A program made the translations under genes and the position numbers. 64,000 bases of DNA from Candidatus Thiodiazotropha sp. (ex Myrtea sp. 'scaly one' KF741663) (GTDB taxonomy: Bacteria; Pseudomonadota; Gammaproteobacteria; Chromatiales; Chromatiaceae): NCBI GenBank assembly GCA_025655555.1, contig JAHXIQ010000004.1, forward strand, positions 62,001 through 126,000. The letters are read 5' to 3'. Positions 1 through 9,966 of this stretch are shown in pieces. The notes beneath the pieces are model-generated. The model was not told the DNA's origin, did no database searches, and saw nothing but the letters and a program-made list of their open reading frames with translations. How positions within the stretch are numbered: the stretch's first letter is position 1; each line of letters opens with the position of its first letter.

Positions 1-1
1 A

Positions 2-17
2 ACCGGCTTAAGCCGGT
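2..17. repeat. 16-bp perfect palindrome at window edge
   Basis: ACCGGCTTAAGCCGGT is a perfect palindrome about 70 bases upstream of the trigger factor start. It may be the remnant of a terminator stem for a gene outside the window or a protein-binding dyad; a T-rich stretch begins about 20 bases later. The left context is missing, so no function is assigned. Confidence 0.4.
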
Positions 18-85
18 GATATCAGATTAATTACCTGTTTTTAAACAAATATTTAGTGGCAGAACAGGCTGTCAGGAGAAGATAC

Positions 86-1372
86 ATGCAAGTTTCGGTG
101 GAATCGGGTGAAGGGCTTGAGCGTCGTTTGATGGTCGATTTACCTGCAGAGCAGGTTGAGGCGGAAGTCAACAAACGCCTGCAACAGATTGGACGGACCG
201 CCAAACTGGATGGTTTTCGACCCGGCAAGGTGCCAATGAATATATTGCGTCGTAACTATGGCGGCCAGGTTCTTCAGGAGGTCTATGGCCATCTGATTGA
301 GAGCAGCTACCAGGAAGCTATCCAACAGGAGAAGCTGTCACCCGCAGGCATGCCTAAAATCGAGCCCAAGCCGGCGAATGAAGAGGGCCTGTTCGGTTAT
401 ATAGCGACGCTGGAAGTGATGCCTGAGATAGAGCCTGCCAAGCTGGAGGGTAAGATAAACCGCCCTGTTGCGGAAGTGATTGATCAGGATATCGATGACA
501 TGATCGAAAAGCTGCGCAAGCAGCGCGCAACCTGGAATGCGGTGGATCGTTCCGCCGCAGAGGGTGATCAGGTGAAGATCAGCTTCAACGGTACGGTTGA
601 GGGTGAAGCCTTTGAAGGCGGCAGTGCAGAAGATGTGCCGCTGGTACTGGGTTCAAAGCGCATGATCGACGGTTTCGAAGATGCATTGGTGGGCATGATC
701 AAGGAGGACAAACGCACTATCGAACTGAAATTCCCCGAAGATTACCGGGTGGAAGATCTGGCCGGTAAGCCGGTAACGTTCGAGGTGCAGGTCAGTGAGG
801 TTGCCGAAGAGGCCCTGCCGGAAGTCGACGACGCTTTTGCCAAGGAGTTTGGTTCGGCAGAGGGCGTGGACAAGCTGAAGGTCGATATCCGTGAGAATAT
901 GCAGCGGGAGTTGGCACAACGCGTGCAAGCTAAAATCAAGAGCCAGGCGATGGATCTGATCTATGAGAAGAATCAGGTCGAGGTTCCCAAGGCTTTGGTA
1001 GAGGAAGAAATCGATGCGCTGCGCAACCAGACCAAGGAGCGTCTGGGACAGGGTGCTGGTTCCCTGGAACTGCCCCGTGATATGTTTGAGGAGCAGGCCA
1101 AAAGGCGGGTGACCCTGGGGCTGGTGATCGGAGAGATCATTAAGCAGAACAGCATACAGATCGATGAAGATCGTGTGCGGCAGACCGTCGAGGAATTTGC
1201 CAGTAGCTATGAGCAGCCGGAAGAGGTGGTCAAATACTACTACGGCAATCAGGAGCAGTTGGCTGCCGTGCAGAATGTGGTACTTGAGGACCAGGTCGTC
1301 GACTGGGTGCTTGAGCAGACAGAAGTCATTGATGAACCCACAACCTTCGCGGCATTGACGTCGGAAGGCTGA
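86..1372 (+). CDS. tig: Trigger factor, ribosome-associated chaperone
   Basis: Trigger factor binds the ribosome near the exit tunnel and shields nascent chains. The 428-residue product has the usual length. The ribosome-docking signature GFRPGKVP lies at residues 43-50, an FKBP-like prolyl isomerase domain spans roughly 150-245, and a long helical chaperone domain follows. The ATG at 86 is chosen over an in-frame GTG at 56 because AGGAG sits 6 bases upstream and the protein then begins with the family-typical MQVSVE. It is followed 23 bases later by clpP, then clpX and lon, the classic proteobacterial order. Identification is secure from family knowledge. Confidence 0.97.
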   Translation: MQVSVESGEGLERRLMVDLPAEQVEAEVNKRLQQIGRTAKLDGFRPGKVPMNILRRNYGGQVLQEVYGHLIESSYQEAIQQEKLSPAGMPKIEPKPANEEGLFGYIATLEVMPEIEPAKLEGKINRPVAEVIDQDIDDMIEKLRKQRATWNAVDRSAAEGDQVKISFNGTVEGEAFEGGSAEDVPLVLGSKRMIDGFEDALVGMIKEDKRTIELKFPEDYRVEDLAGKPVTFEVQVSEVAEEALPEVDDAFAKEFGSAEGVDKLKVDIRENMQRELAQRVQAKIKSQAMDLIYEKNQVEVPKALVEEEIDALRNQTKERLGQGAGSLELPRDMFEEQAKRRVTLGLVIGEIIKQNSIQIDEDRVRQTVEEFASSYEQPEEVVKYYYGNQEQLAAVQNVVLEDQVVDWVLEQTEVIDEPTTFAALTSEG

Positions 1373-1395
1373 ACGCTTCGAGGAAAAGAGCAGTT

Positions 1396-2037
1396 ATGAG
1401 TCAACAATTCGCGACAGGCGCACAGGATGCGCAGAATCTCGGTCTGGTCCCTATCGTTATCGAACAGACGGCTCGTGGCGAGCGCTCCTTCGATATCTAT
1501 TCCAGACTACTCAAGGAGCGAGTCATCTTTCTGGTTGGGCCGGTCGAGGACCACATGGCCAACCTGGTGGTGGCACAGTTACTGTTTCTGGAGTCGGAGA
1601 ATCCCGATAAGGATATCCATATCTACATCAACTCTCCGGGTGGCTCTGTGACGGCGGGTCTCTCGATCTACGACACCATGCAGTTCATCCGCCCGGATGT
1701 CAGCACCATGTGTGTCGGGCAGGCGGCGAGCATGGGTGCATTGCTGCTCGCCGGAGGTGCTAAAGGCAAACGCCATTGCCTGCCTAACTCCCGTATGATG
1801 ATTCACCAGCCGATGGGTGGTTTTCAGGGCCAGGCTACCGATATTGAGATTCATGCGAAGGAGATTCTCCTTCTGCGTGAGCGCCTGAACACGATTCTTT
1901 CCTACCATACGGGTCAGCCGCTGGAGGCGATAGCGGTGGATACGGAACGGGATAATTTCATGGGTGGCGAAGCAGCTGCGGAATATGGTCTGATTGATAG
2001 TGTATTAACTGACAGATCGGCCGATAAAGAGGAATAA
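1396..2037 (+). CDS. clpP: ATP-dependent Clp protease proteolytic subunit
   Basis: ClpP forms the double heptameric serine-protease chamber that degrades substrates unfolded by ClpX. The 213-residue protein shows the catalytic triad: Ser112 in GQAASMGA, His137 in IHQPMGG and Asp186 in DTERD, with the oxyanion-loop SPGGSV at residues 80-84. The N-terminal 20 or so residues look like the short propeptide removed in other ClpPs. It follows tig by 23 bases and precedes its partner ATPase gene clpX by about 140 bases. Confidence 0.97.
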   Translation: MSQQFATGAQDAQNLGLVPIVIEQTARGERSFDIYSRLLKERVIFLVGPVEDHMANLVVAQLLFLESENPDKDIHIYINSPGGSVTAGLSIYDTMQFIRPDVSTMCVGQAASMGALLLAGGAKGKRHCLPNSRMMIHQPMGGFQGQATDIEIHAKEILLLRERLNTILSYHTGQPLEAIAVDTERDNFMGGEAAAEYGLIDSVLTDRSADKEE

Positions 2038-2148
2038 CCAGTATTGGTAAGCGGTTGAAGCTCCTGGGCACTGACCTGATACTCCAGTCAGGCTTTGGAG
2101 AAAACATCCTTGCCATCAGCACGCAGTTGGATATGATTGAGTTAGAGT

Positions 2149-2166
2149 GGTCGATCTTTTTCGACC
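2149..2166 (+). other. Short hairpin just upstream of the clpX ribosome site
   Basis: GGTCGA and TCGACC form a 6-bp stem with a six-base T-rich loop, ending a few bases before GGAAGGAG of clpX. It could tune clpX translation or mark an mRNA processing point; there is no terminator-like T tract after it. Confidence 0.35.
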
Positions 2167-2180
2167 GGAAGGAGTGAGAT

Positions 2181-3455
2181 ATGGGCAGTGACAAAAACGG
2201 TAAGGGTGATGACGGCAAACTGCTGTATTGCTCCTTCTGCGGTAAAAGCCAGCACGAAGTCCGCAAGCTGATTGCCGGCCCCTCCGTCTTTATCTGCGAC
2301 GAGTGTGTCGAACTCTGCAATGACATCATCCGCGAGGAGATGCAGGATACCGGCGAAGAGAGTATCAGCCGCCTGCCCAAGCCCCAAGAGATCAAGAAAA
2401 CCCTCGATCAGTATGTGATCGGTCAGCAACGTGCAAAGAAAGTGCTTTCCGTGGCGGTTTACAACCACTACAAGCGGTTGGACAGTCTCGGCAAGGATAG
2501 CGATATCGAGTTGGCCAAGTCGAACATCCTGCTGATCGGCCCCACCGGTTCCGGTAAGACTCTGCTGGCGGAAACGCTGGCCAGACTGCTGAATGTGCCT
2601 TTTACCATCGCCGATGCCACCACGCTCACGGAAGCGGGTTATGTGGGTGAGGATGTCGAGAATATCATTCAGAAACTGCTGCAGAAGTGCGATTACGATG
2701 TGGAGAAGGCACAGACCGGCATTGTCTACATCGATGAGATCGACAAGATTTCGCGTAAATCCGATAACCCTTCAATCACCCGGGATGTCTCCGGTGAAGG
2801 TGTACAGCAGGCGCTGCTGAAGCTGATTGAGGGCACGGTGGCTTCAGTGCCACCCCAAGGTGGTCGCAAGCACCCCCAGCAGGAGTTTCTGCAGGTCAAT
2901 ACCTCCAATATCCTGTTTATTGTGGGTGGTGCATTCGCTGGGCTTGAAAAGGTCATCAAGGACCGTTCCGAAAAAGGTGGAATTGGTTTCTCAGCCGAAG
3001 TGAAGAGCAAAGATGAAAGTCGTTCGGTGGGTGAGATCATCGTCGATGTGGAACCGGAAGATCTGATCAAATACGGACTCATTCCAGAATTTGTTGGTCG
3101 TCTACCAGTGGTTGCCACCCTGCAGGAGTTGGATGAAGACTCTCTGGTGCAGATCCTCACAGAGCCCAAGAACGCCCTTACGAAACAGTATGGACGACTC
3201 TTCGAGATGGAAGGGTGTGAGTTGGAGATCCGTGAAGAAGCCCTGCGCGCCATTGCCCGCAAGGCCATGCAACGTAAGACCGGCGCCCGGGGTCTAAGAA
3301 CTATCTTAGAACAGGTGTTGCTGGATACTATGTATGACCTTCCCTCAATGGATGAGGTGGCCAAAGTGGTGGTGGATGAGGCTGTGATTGCCGGTGAGAG
3401 CGATCCATTAATGATTTATGAGCACAACGATAAGCAGCTTGCTGCCTCTGACTGA
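2181..3455 (+). CDS. clpX: Clp protease ATP-binding subunit ClpX
   Basis: ClpX is the hexameric AAA+ unfoldase feeding ClpP. The 424-residue product has the N-terminal C4 zinc finger (Cys17, Cys20, Cys39, Cys42), Walker A GPTGSGKT at 120-127, Walker B VYIDEIDK, the pore loop GYVG, and an IGF tripeptide in KGGIGF that docks on ClpP. A strong GGAAGGAG ribosome site precedes the ATG. Gene order tig-clpP-clpX-lon supports a shared proteostasis role. Confidence 0.97.
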   Translation: MGSDKNGKGDDGKLLYCSFCGKSQHEVRKLIAGPSVFICDECVELCNDIIREEMQDTGEESISRLPKPQEIKKTLDQYVIGQQRAKKVLSVAVYNHYKRLDSLGKDSDIELAKSNILLIGPTGSGKTLLAETLARLLNVPFTIADATTLTEAGYVGEDVENIIQKLLQKCDYDVEKAQTGIVYIDEIDKISRKSDNPSITRDVSGEGVQQALLKLIEGTVASVPPQGGRKHPQQEFLQVNTSNILFIVGGAFAGLEKVIKDRSEKGGIGFSAEVKSKDESRSVGEIIVDVEPEDLIKYGLIPEFVGRLPVVATLQELDEDSLVQILTEPKNALTKQYGRLFEMEGCELEIREEALRAIARKAMQRKTGARGLRTILEQVLLDTMYDLPSMDEVAKVVVDEAVIAGESDPLMIYEHNDKQLAASD

Positions 3456-3497
3456 TGCTGGATTGCCTCTCAGTCCCAGAGATTTTTCGCTTTTGCC

Positions 3498-3526
3498 ATT
3501 GAATCTCTCAGCCACAATCCCCATGT
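3498..3526 (+). promoter_or_regulatory. Candidate RpoH (sigma-32) heat-shock promoter for lon
   Basis: ATTGAA (5/6 to CTTGAA), a 15-base spacer, then CCCCATGT, an exact match to the sigma-32 minus-10 consensus CCCCATNT. It lies between clpX and lon, and lon is a heat-shock gene in many proteobacteria. Transcription would start near 3533, right at the base of the hairpin at 3535-3560. Confidence 0.6.
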
Positions 3527-3534
3527 ACTTTTTA

Positions 3535-3570
3535 AACCCGGTCTCATTTCAGGCCGGGTTAAATTTTTAT
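3535..3570 (+). terminator. Hairpin plus T-tract after clpX
   Basis: AACCCGG (3535-3541) pairs with CCGGGTT (3554-3560), followed by AAATTTTTAT. The shape fits a modest intrinsic terminator for the tig-clpPX transcript. If the heat-shock promoter just upstream is real, the same element would also be the 5' end of the lon leader. Confidence 0.6.
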
Positions 3571-3648
3571 CGACCTACCCTGAACTGACGCTGTCATCCC
3601 TACGGTTGTAAGAGTCGAGCAGTTATGCTGCCAATGTGAGGACATTTT

Positions 3649-6096
3649 ATGGGCCAAGAAATTGAAAAATCCGGCAAGATGGTAGATCCGATGAACACGG
3701 TGCCGGTTTTGCCGCTGCGCGATGTGGTGGTCTATCCGCACATGGTGATACCACTATTCGTGGGTAGGGATAAATCCATCCAGGCACTCGATGCGGCGAT
3801 GCAGAGCAATAAGCAGATTCTGTTGGCGGCACAGAAGAGTGCAGATGTGGACGATCCCGATGTCAGTGACATGTACGCCATCGGTACGCTGGCCAATATT
3901 CTGCAGCTGTTGAAACTCCCTGACGGTACGGTGAAGGTGCTGGTTGAAGGCGGTGAGAGAGCCAGAATTACTGAATTTCTCGAAATCGATGAATACTTTA
4001 CCGCCAGACTCGAGAGCTTGGGCGACACACTCGACCTCGACGGCCGTGAGACAGAAGTGCTCATGCGCTCTGCCACCAACCTCTTCGACCAATATGTCAA
4101 ACTGAACAAGAAGGTCCCACCAGAGGTACTGACCTCGCTCTCCAGTATTGATGATCCCAGCCGGTTGGCGGATACCATCGCGGCACATATGTCCCTGAAG
4201 TTGGATGAAAAGCAGCATGTGCTGGAGATGCCAAACGTACGTGAGCGCCTCGAGCATCTGATGGGCCTGATGGAAGGTGAAAACGACATTCTTCAAATGG
4301 AGAAACGGATTCGCGGTCGGGTTAAACGCCAGATGGAGAAGAATCAGCGCGAGTACTATCTCAATGAGCAGATGAAGGCGATCCAGAAAGAACTAGGAGA
4401 TATGGATGACGCGCCGAACGAGATTGAAGAGCTGACCAAAAAGATCGAGACAGCGGGTATGACCAAGGAGGCCAAGGGCAAGGCCACCAATGAACTGAAT
4501 AAACTGAAACTGATGTCTCCCATGTCGGCCGAGGCAACAGTGGTTCGAAACTACATCGACACTCTGGTCGGGTTACCCTGGAAGAAACGCAGCAAGATTC
4601 GTAACGAGCTTCCTGGTGCCGAGGCGGTGTTGGACGAAGATCACTATGGCCTGGTGAAGGTCAAGGAACGCATTCTGGAGTACCTGGCGGTCCAGCAACG
4701 GGTTCGCAAGCTCAAAGGCCCCATTCTTTGCCTGGTCGGCCCTCCTGGTGTGGGTAAGACCTCTTTGGGGCAGTCCATTGCACGTGCAACCAATCGTAAG
4801 TTTACCCGTATGGCACTGGGTGGCGTGCGTGACGAAGCAGAAATTCGTGGTCACCGACGTACTTATATCGGTGCGCTGCCTGGCAAGATCATCAATAATC
4901 TCAGCAAGGTGAAGACACGCAATCCGCTCTTTCTGCTTGATGAGATCGACAAGATGGCTATGGATTTCCGTGGCGACCCCGCCTCAGCACTGCTTGAGGT
5001 ACTTGATCCTGAACAGAATCACACCTTCAATGACCACTATCTTGAGGTGGATTTCGATCTTTCTGAGGTCATGTTCGTAGCAACCGCCAACACGCTGAAT
5101 ATCCCACCGCCATTACTGGATCGTATGGAAGTGATCAGACTCTCCGGCTACACAGAGGATGAGAAGGTCAATATTGCTGAGCGCTATCTGGTGCCGAAAC
5201 AGATGGAGAACAACGGGCTTAAGCCTGACGAACTGAATATTCGTGAATCCGCCATCCGCGATATCGTCCGTTACTACACCCGTGAAGCGGGTGTGCGTAA
5301 CCTGGAACGTGAAATTGCCAAGGTCTGCCGTAAGGTTGTCAAAGAGATATTGCTGAAAACACCGAAAGGAACGATTACTGTCACGCCTAAACGCCTGGAA
5401 GAGTATTTAGGCGTCAAACGTTTCCGTTACGGACGTGCCGATGAGCATGATCAAGTGGGCCAGGTAACGGGTCTTGCCTGGACCGAAGTGGGTGGTGAAC
5501 TGCTGCGTATCGAAGCGGCTTTGATGCCTGGTAAGGGTCGTCTCAGTCATACCGGCCAGTTAGGCGAGGTGATGCAGGAGTCGATTCAGGCGGCCATGAC
5601 CGTGGTCAGGAGTCGGGCAGACTCATTGGGCTTGGATGAGGATTTTCACCAAAAACATGATGTACATATTCATGTGCCTGAAGGGGCTACCCCTAAAGAT
5701 GGGCCGAGTGCAGGTGTCGGTATGTGCACATCATTGGTCTCGGCGCTGACCCGGATACCTGTCAAAGCCGATGTTGCGATGACCGGTGAGATCACCCTGC
5801 GTGGTGAAGTTTTACCTATCGGCGGGCTCAAAGAGAAGCTGCTGGCAGCGCATCGTGGTGGTATTGCAACGGTCATTATTCCTGAAGAGAATGAGCGTGA
5901 TCTGGTTGATATTCCAAAGAATATCAAGCAGCACCTGGATATTCGTCCGGTCCGGTGGATCGATGAAGTCTTGCAGGTTGCGCTGCAGCAGACACCGACC
6001 CCAAAGGGCGCAAAACCGACCGACAGCGTCAGCAGTGACAGTGACAAAAAGGAGACTGAAAAAGTCAAGAAAAGAGCGGCGCCAACAAAGCATTAG
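3649..6096 (+). CDS. lon: ATP-dependent Lon protease
   Basis: Lon is a cytoplasmic homohexameric AAA+ serine-lysine protease removing damaged and regulatory proteins. The 815-residue protein has the N-terminal LON substrate domain (about 15-210), a coiled-coil segment, Walker A GPPGVGKT at 364-371, a Walker B region [10 protein letters not shown], and the proteolytic dyad Ser687 (KDGPSAGV) with Lys730 (GLKEK). It carries a charged C-terminal tail of about 30 residues, making it slightly longer than E. coli Lon (784). An internal ATG at residue 11 is an alternative start, but 3649 has a GTGAGGAC ribosome site. Confidence 0.96.
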   Translation: MGQEIEKSGKMVDPMNTVPVLPLRDVVVYPHMVIPLFVGRDKSIQALDAAMQSNKQILLAAQKSADVDDPDVSDMYAIGTLANILQLLKLPDGTVKVLVEGGERARITEFLEIDEYFTARLESLGDTLDLDGRETEVLMRSATNLFDQYVKLNKKVPPEVLTSLSSIDDPSRLADTIAAHMSLKLDEKQHVLEMPNVRERLEHLMGLMEGENDILQMEKRIRGRVKRQMEKNQREYYLNEQMKAIQKELGDMDDAPNEIEELTKKIETAGMTKEAKGKATNELNKLKLMSPMSAEATVVRNYIDTLVGLPWKKRSKIRNELPGAEAVLDEDHYGLVKVKERILEYLAVQQRVRKLKGPILCLVGPPGVGKTSLGQSIARATNRKFTRMALGGVRDEAEIRGHRRTYIGALPGKIINNLSKVKTRNPLFLLDEIDKMAMDFRGDPASALLEVLDPEQNHTFNDHYLEVDFDLSEVMFVATANTLNIPPPLLDRMEVIRLSGYTEDEKVNIAERYLVPKQMENNGLKPDELNIRESAIRDIVRYYTREAGVRNLEREIAKVCRKVVKEILLKTPKGTITVTPKRLEEYLGVKRFRYGRADEHDQVGQVTGLAWTEVGGELLRIEAALMPGKGRLSHTGQLGEVMQESIQAAMTVVRSRADSLGLDEDFHQKHDVHIHVPEGATPKDGPSAGVGMCTSLVSALTRIPVKADVAMTGEITLRGEVLPIGGLKEKLLAAHRGGIATVIIPEENERDLVDIPKNIKQHLDIRPVRWIDEVLQVALQQTPTPKGAKPTDSVSSDSDKKETEKVKKRAAPTKH

Positions 6097-6143
6097 CTGC
6101 GTCACAACACAGGCCATTACTGGGTTTCGTTGATTGACGTCGC

Positions 6144-6172
6144 TTGACAGGGTATCAGGCAGCCGGTATAAA
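6144..6172 (+). promoter_or_regulatory. Strong sigma-70 promoter for hupB
   Basis: TTGACA, 17-base spacer, TATAAA. This is an exact minus-35 and a 5/6 minus-10 at optimal spacing, giving a start near 6180 and a leader of about 85 bases. The leader has two small stem-loops (6186-6203 and 6222-6239) before AAGGGG of hupB. HU is among the most abundant proteins, consistent with a strong promoter. Confidence 0.8.
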
Positions 6173-6265
6173 TTCTGGCGTTTCTTGCCCTGTTCTGAGG
6201 GCACATAGACAACACATCTCATGGCGGTAAATTCCGCCAAGACCATCACAAGGGGAAAATGATTA

Positions 6266-6538
6266 ATGAACAAAGCCGAACTGATTGAGGCAATGGCAGA
6301 TTCTGCGGATATTTCCAAGGCGGCCGCTGGGCGCGCTCTGGACGGAATGGTAGATGCGATCACGGAAGCCATGAAAAAAGGCGATACGCTCTCCCTGGTT
6401 GGTTTTGGTACCTTCTCTGTAAAGGCACGTGCAGCCCGTGACGGCCGCAATCCTCAGACTGGAGAAACCATCAAAATCAAAGCCTCCAAAATCCCGTCAT
6501 TCAAAGCTGGTAAAGCATTGAAGGATGCCGTAAACTAG
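6266..6538 (+). CDS. hupB: DNA-binding protein HU-beta
   Basis: HU is a small dimeric nucleoid protein that bends DNA non-specifically. The 90-residue product is of normal length, starts MNKAELI and carries the conserved arm [18 protein letters not shown] plus the C-terminal lysine-rich helix. It lies downstream of lon and is followed after 13 bases by tRNA-Val and tRNA-Asp. With no terminator between hupB and the tRNAs, co-transcription is likely. Confidence 0.96.
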   Translation: MNKAELIEAMADSADISKAAAGRALDGMVDAITEAMKKGDTLSLVGFGTFSVKARAARDGRNPQTGETIKIKASKIPSFKAGKALKDAVN

Positions 6539-6551
6539 CGCGCCTTCTGTG

Positions 6552-6627
6552 GGGTGCTTAGCTCAGCTGGGAGAGCATCGCCCTTACAAGGCGAGGGTCG
6601 CAGGTTCGATCCCTGCAGCACCCACCA
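6552..6627 (+). tRNA. tRNA-Val (anticodon TAC)
   Basis: Complete cloverleaf: acceptor arm GGGTGCT/AGCACCC, D-arm GCTCAGCTGGGAGAGC, anticodon loop CTTACAA with TAC at 6585-6587, T-arm with GGTTCGATCC, and encoded CCA. Located immediately after hupB and 4 bases before tRNA-Asp. Confidence 0.96.
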
Positions 6628-6631
6628 ATCC

Positions 6632-6708
6632 GGAGCGGTAGTTCAGTTGGTTAGAATACCGGCCTGTCACGCCGGGGGTCGCGGGTTCGAGTCCCGTCCG
6701 CTCCGCCA
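6632..6708 (+). tRNA. tRNA-Asp (anticodon GTC)
   Basis: Complete cloverleaf: acceptor GGAGCGG/CCGCTCC, discriminator G, anticodon loop CTGTCAC with GTC at 6666-6668, T-loop GTTCGAGTC, and encoded CCA. Confidence 0.96.
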
Positions 6709-6720
6709 ACTCGAAAGCTG

Positions 6721-6753
6721 AAACGGGGTATCGTCACAGATACCCCGTTTTTG
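6721..6753 (+). terminator. Intrinsic terminator after hupB-tRNA unit
   Basis: A 12-bp stem AAACGGGGTATC / GATACCCCGTTT with a 6-base loop ending in a T5 tract. It closes the hupB-tRNA-Val-tRNA-Asp transcript and separates it from ppiD. Confidence 0.9.
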
Positions 6754-6788
6754 TTTGTAAGACAGAAAATAATTACGAGTCGATCATC

Positions 6789-8690
6789 ATGCTTCAGAAT
6801 ATCAGAGACAAGGCCCAAGGCTGGGTTGCTTACGGTATCGTGATCCTGATCAGTGTGCCTTTTGCCCTCTGGGGTATACAGGAATACATGGGCGTAGGAT
6901 CAGAGCCTGTAGCAGCCACGGTTAACGGGAATGAGATCACCGAACGTGCGCTGGATACCCAATTCCAACGTTTCCGCCAGCAGTTGCGTGAACAATTGGG
7001 TGCAGCCTATCGCCCCGAACTGTTCGACGACAACCGTGTGCGTACTGAGGTGCTGGACCGTATGGTGCGTGATGAGTTGATTCAACAGGTCTCCCACGAC
7101 ATGGGATTGCGGGTGAGCGATGCAACTGTTCAGGCAGCTTTGCTTGGTATGGAAGCCTTTCAGAAAGAGGGAAAATTTGATCAACAGACCTTTGAGCGAG
7201 CCGTACGTCTGCAAGGATTGACTCCAGCGGGTTTTATGGAGCGTGTCAGGCGACTTCTGTTATCTCAGCAACTCGCCCAGGCAGTCGAAGCAGGTACCTT
7301 TGTTACCGAGTATGAGAAAGCGTCGTCGCTGCGCCTGATGAACCAGCAAAGAGAGGTTTCCTATTTCGTGGTGCCTGCTGATGAATATTTACTCGACGGC
7401 GGTGTTTCAGATGAGCAGATCTCGACTTATTACGAAGACAATGAGACAGCGTTTATTGTTCCTGAGCGGGTCAAGCTGGATTACCTCTTTCTCGATGTGA
7501 AGCGTGCTGGCGCTACGGTCGATGTCGAAGATGAGGTGTTGCGGGCTTACTATGAAGACAATCAGGAAAAATTCGGTTTGCCTGAACAACGAAAAGCCAG
7601 TCATATCCTGATACTGGCGCAGAAAGATGCGGAAGCGTCTGCTGTCGCGGAAGCAAAACAAAAAATCGAGGCGTTGGCCGAACGCATTGCGCAGGGTGAG
7701 GATTTTGCCGAGCTGGCAATGACTCACTCACAAGATCCAGGTTCCGCCGCAGAAGGGGGAGATCTGGGATTCTTTGGTAAGGGCGTGATGGATCCTGCAT
7801 TTGAGGCAGCGGCATTCTCGCTTCAGAAGGATCAGGTCAGCGAACCGGTACGCAGCAGTTTTGGTTTTCATCTCATCAAGGTTGCCGAGATTAAAGCAGG
7901 TGATGTCAAACCGTTTGAGGATGCAAGAGTTGAGGTCGAACGGGAGCATCGAAAGGCAGAAGGTGAGCGTCTCTATTTTGAAATGGCTCAACAACTGGCT
8001 GATCTGAGCTATGAAGATCCCACCAGTCTGGAACCCGCAGCTGATGCCCTGGGATTAACCATTGAGCACAGCGATTGGGTCACACGGGATAAGGCCGATG
8101 GTGTGATAGCAACGCCAAAGGTGCTTGCCGGTGCTTTCAATGAGGATGTATTGCAAGAGGGCAATAACAGCGAGTTGATTGAGATTGATGGCGAGAGTTC
8201 CATTGTACTGAGAGTCGTTGAACACGAGGAAGCCACAACACAACCGTTGAGTGAGGTTAGGGATCGCATCGTAGAGATTTTGCGCCAACAAAATGCTGAA
8301 TCTCAAGCAGAGACCGAAGCTGAGAAGCGTAAAGCTGAGATGCTTGCCGGTGCCTCCCTTCAGCAAGTGGCTGGTGCCCATGAAGTGACTGGCCCGGTGA
8401 CGATAGGCCGTAATGACCGGTCCGTACCCTTTGAGCTAAACGGAGCGGTTTTTAGCAGTGAAAAACCGAATGAGGGAGAGATCAAACCAGGCGTCATCAG
8501 GTTGGCCAATGGTGATCATGCTGTTTACGGCCTGCACGCTGTCAATGAGGGAGAGGTAGATGACAAGGGTGTGGACCTTCAGGCACAGAGTCTTCGCAGA
8601 GGGTTGCAGCGCGGTCTCTATGAGGAGCTGCTGACTGATCTGGAATCCCGGGCAGACATCGAGATCCTGCTTAGACAGGCTAGCGAATAG
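6789..8690 (+). CDS. ppiD: Periplasmic folding factor PpiD (SurA/PpiC-type isomerase)
   Basis: PpiD is an inner-membrane-anchored periplasmic chaperone acting on newly exported proteins near the Sec translocon. The 633-residue product begins with one membrane segment (about residues 12-33), then a SurA-like chaperone region and one parvulin domain (about 268-367) containing RKASHIL, GGDLGFF and SSFGFHLIKV motifs, followed by a long C-terminal region. Size and architecture match PpiD (about 620 residues). The lon-hupB-ppiD order is the usual gammaproteobacterial neighbourhood. Confidence 0.95.
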   Translation: MLQNIRDKAQGWVAYGIVILISVPFALWGIQEYMGVGSEPVAATVNGNEITERALDTQFQRFRQQLREQLGAAYRPELFDDNRVRTEVLDRMVRDELIQQVSHDMGLRVSDATVQAALLGMEAFQKEGKFDQQTFERAVRLQGLTPAGFMERVRRLLLSQQLAQAVEAGTFVTEYEKASSLRLMNQQREVSYFVVPADEYLLDGGVSDEQISTYYEDNETAFIVPERVKLDYLFLDVKRAGATVDVEDEVLRAYYEDNQEKFGLPEQRKASHILILAQKDAEASAVAEAKQKIEALAERIAQGEDFAELAMTHSQDPGSAAEGGDLGFFGKGVMDPAFEAAAFSLQKDQVSEPVRSSFGFHLIKVAEIKAGDVKPFEDARVEVEREHRKAEGERLYFEMAQQLADLSYEDPTSLEPAADALGLTIEHSDWVTRDKADGVIATPKVLAGAFNEDVLQEGNNSELIEIDGESSIVLRVVEHEEATTQPLSEVRDRIVEILRQQNAESQAETEAEKRKAEMLAGASLQQVAGAHEVTGPVTIGRNDRSVPFELNGAVFSSEKPNEGEIKPGVIRLANGDHAVYGLHAVNEGEVDDKGVDLQAQSLRRGLQRGLYEELLTDLESRADIEILLRQASE

Positions 8691-8832
8691 CCCCAATCTG
8701 CCCCGCTTTGACAGCAGCTTAGATATTGCCGGTATTTAGAGGGAACAAGGTGGTGTCTGTGGAGGGCTGGTTGTGCTCGTCGTCAAAAGAGAGACCTCTC
8801 TTCAACAACGACGGCGCAGTGAGTCATTACAG

Positions 8833-8865
8833 TTTTTAAGGTGCGGTAAACCCGCACCTTAAAAA
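8833..8865. repeat. 14-bp inverted repeat between convergent ppiD and fabI
   Basis: TTTTTAAGGTGCGG and its exact complement are separated by 5 bases. The T run precedes and the A run follows the stem on both strands, the reverse of an ordinary intrinsic terminator. It lies in the 265-base gap between two convergent genes, where I see nothing else. It may still block or trim transcripts as a strong RNA hairpin. Confidence 0.7.
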
Positions 8866-8955
8866 CCGAGTAGGTATGTTTACTGCTGGGCTATGTGACA
8901 ACAACGACTATTTGCATTGATTCTCAATTCCTTAGCGGATAGACAGCTCTTTCGC

Positions 8956-9732
8956 CTATACCATTCCAACAATGTGATATCCGGAATCGACATAGACGAT
9001 ATCACCGGTGATGCCTGAGGCAAGATCGGAACAGAGAAAGGCTGCCGTATTACCGACTTCCTGTATCGTCACATTGCGTCGCATCGGATTCTTCTGTTCC
9101 GCCTCATCCAACATACTCTTGAAATCCTTGATGCCGGATGCGGCCAGCGTACGTATCGGTCCGGCAGAGATGCCGTTCACACGGATGCCTTCAGGCCCCA
9201 GTGAGTCTGCGATATAGCGAACATTGGCTTCCAGGCTGGCTTTTGCCACCCCCATGACATTGTAGTTGGGCACAGTTCTTACAGCGCCCAGGTAACTCAT
9301 GGTGATAAGGGCTGCATTCCGCCCCTGCATTAACGGGCGTCCCGCCTTGGCCAGTGCGGCAAAGCTGTAGGCGCTGATGTCGTGGGCGAGGGCAAAGCCG
9401 TCACGGGTCAGGTTGTCGAGGTAGCTTCCATCGAGATGGTCCCGGGGGGCGAAACCGACGGAATGGACAATGCCGTCAAGGTGACCCCACTCCTTTTCAA
9501 GCGTCCCGAACAATTCCGCAATCTGTTCATCATTGCTTACATCCAGAGGCAGGACGATTTTGGCGCCGAATTTCTCAGCGGCAGCATCAACCCGCTTCTT
9601 GAGCTTCTCGGTCTGATAGGTGAGGGCCAGTTCGGCGCCTTCGCGATGCATGGCTTCGGCGACACCCCATGCAATGGAGCGGTTGCTGGCGATGCCAACG
9701 ATGAGAATACGTTTGTCTTGTAGAAAACCCAT
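8956..9732 (-). CDS. fabI: Enoyl-[acyl-carrier-protein] reductase (NADH)
   Basis: FabI performs the last reduction of each fatty-acid elongation cycle. The 258-residue SDR-fold protein starts [13 protein letters not shown] with the variant dinucleotide-binding loop [12 protein letters not shown], and has the catalytic Tyr-x6-Lys in YNVMGVAK. The ATG at 9732 is chosen because AAGGAAC lies just upstream; a longer reading frame to 9837 lacks a ribosome site and adds residues foreign to the family. Convergent with ppiD; divergent from the peptide transporter. Confidence 0.95.
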   Translation of the reverse strand: MGFLQDKRILIVGIASNRSIAWGVAEAMHREGAELALTYQTEKLKKRVDAAAEKFGAKIVLPLDVSNDEQIAELFGTLEKEWGHLDGIVHSVGFAPRDHLDGSYLDNLTRDGFALAHDISAYSFAALAKAGRPLMQGRNAALITMSYLGAVRTVPNYNVMGVAKASLEANVRYIADSLGPEGIRVNGISAGPIRTLAASGIKDFKSMLDEAEQKNPMRRNVTIQEVGNTAAFLCSDLASGITGDIVYVDSGYHIVGMV

Positions 9733-9966
9733 GGAACGGTTCCTTAATGGAGTGATCGAATGGAGTGCAGATGTCTGTGCCGCACTGCCTGAAAAGGCAT
9801 GAAAATCGTAACGCACAAAGGTACCGGAATTTCTCATCCGCGAAAAGTGCGGAGTTGTTTATAAATCACATTCGGGATACCGCCGGATGAGGCTTTATCA
9901 TGCTTCAGGTTAGTAATAGACTCTGTAAGCCATACCAATAACAACCCTGGCACAAGGGAGAAATAC

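Noticed and set aside
56..86. GTG start extending trigger factor by ten residues
   Set aside because: The downstream ATG has a good AGGAG and gives the family-typical N-terminus.
1958..2395. Long minus-strand frame over clpP end and clpX start
   Set aside because: Antisense to two certain genes and without a ribosome site or recognisable motif.
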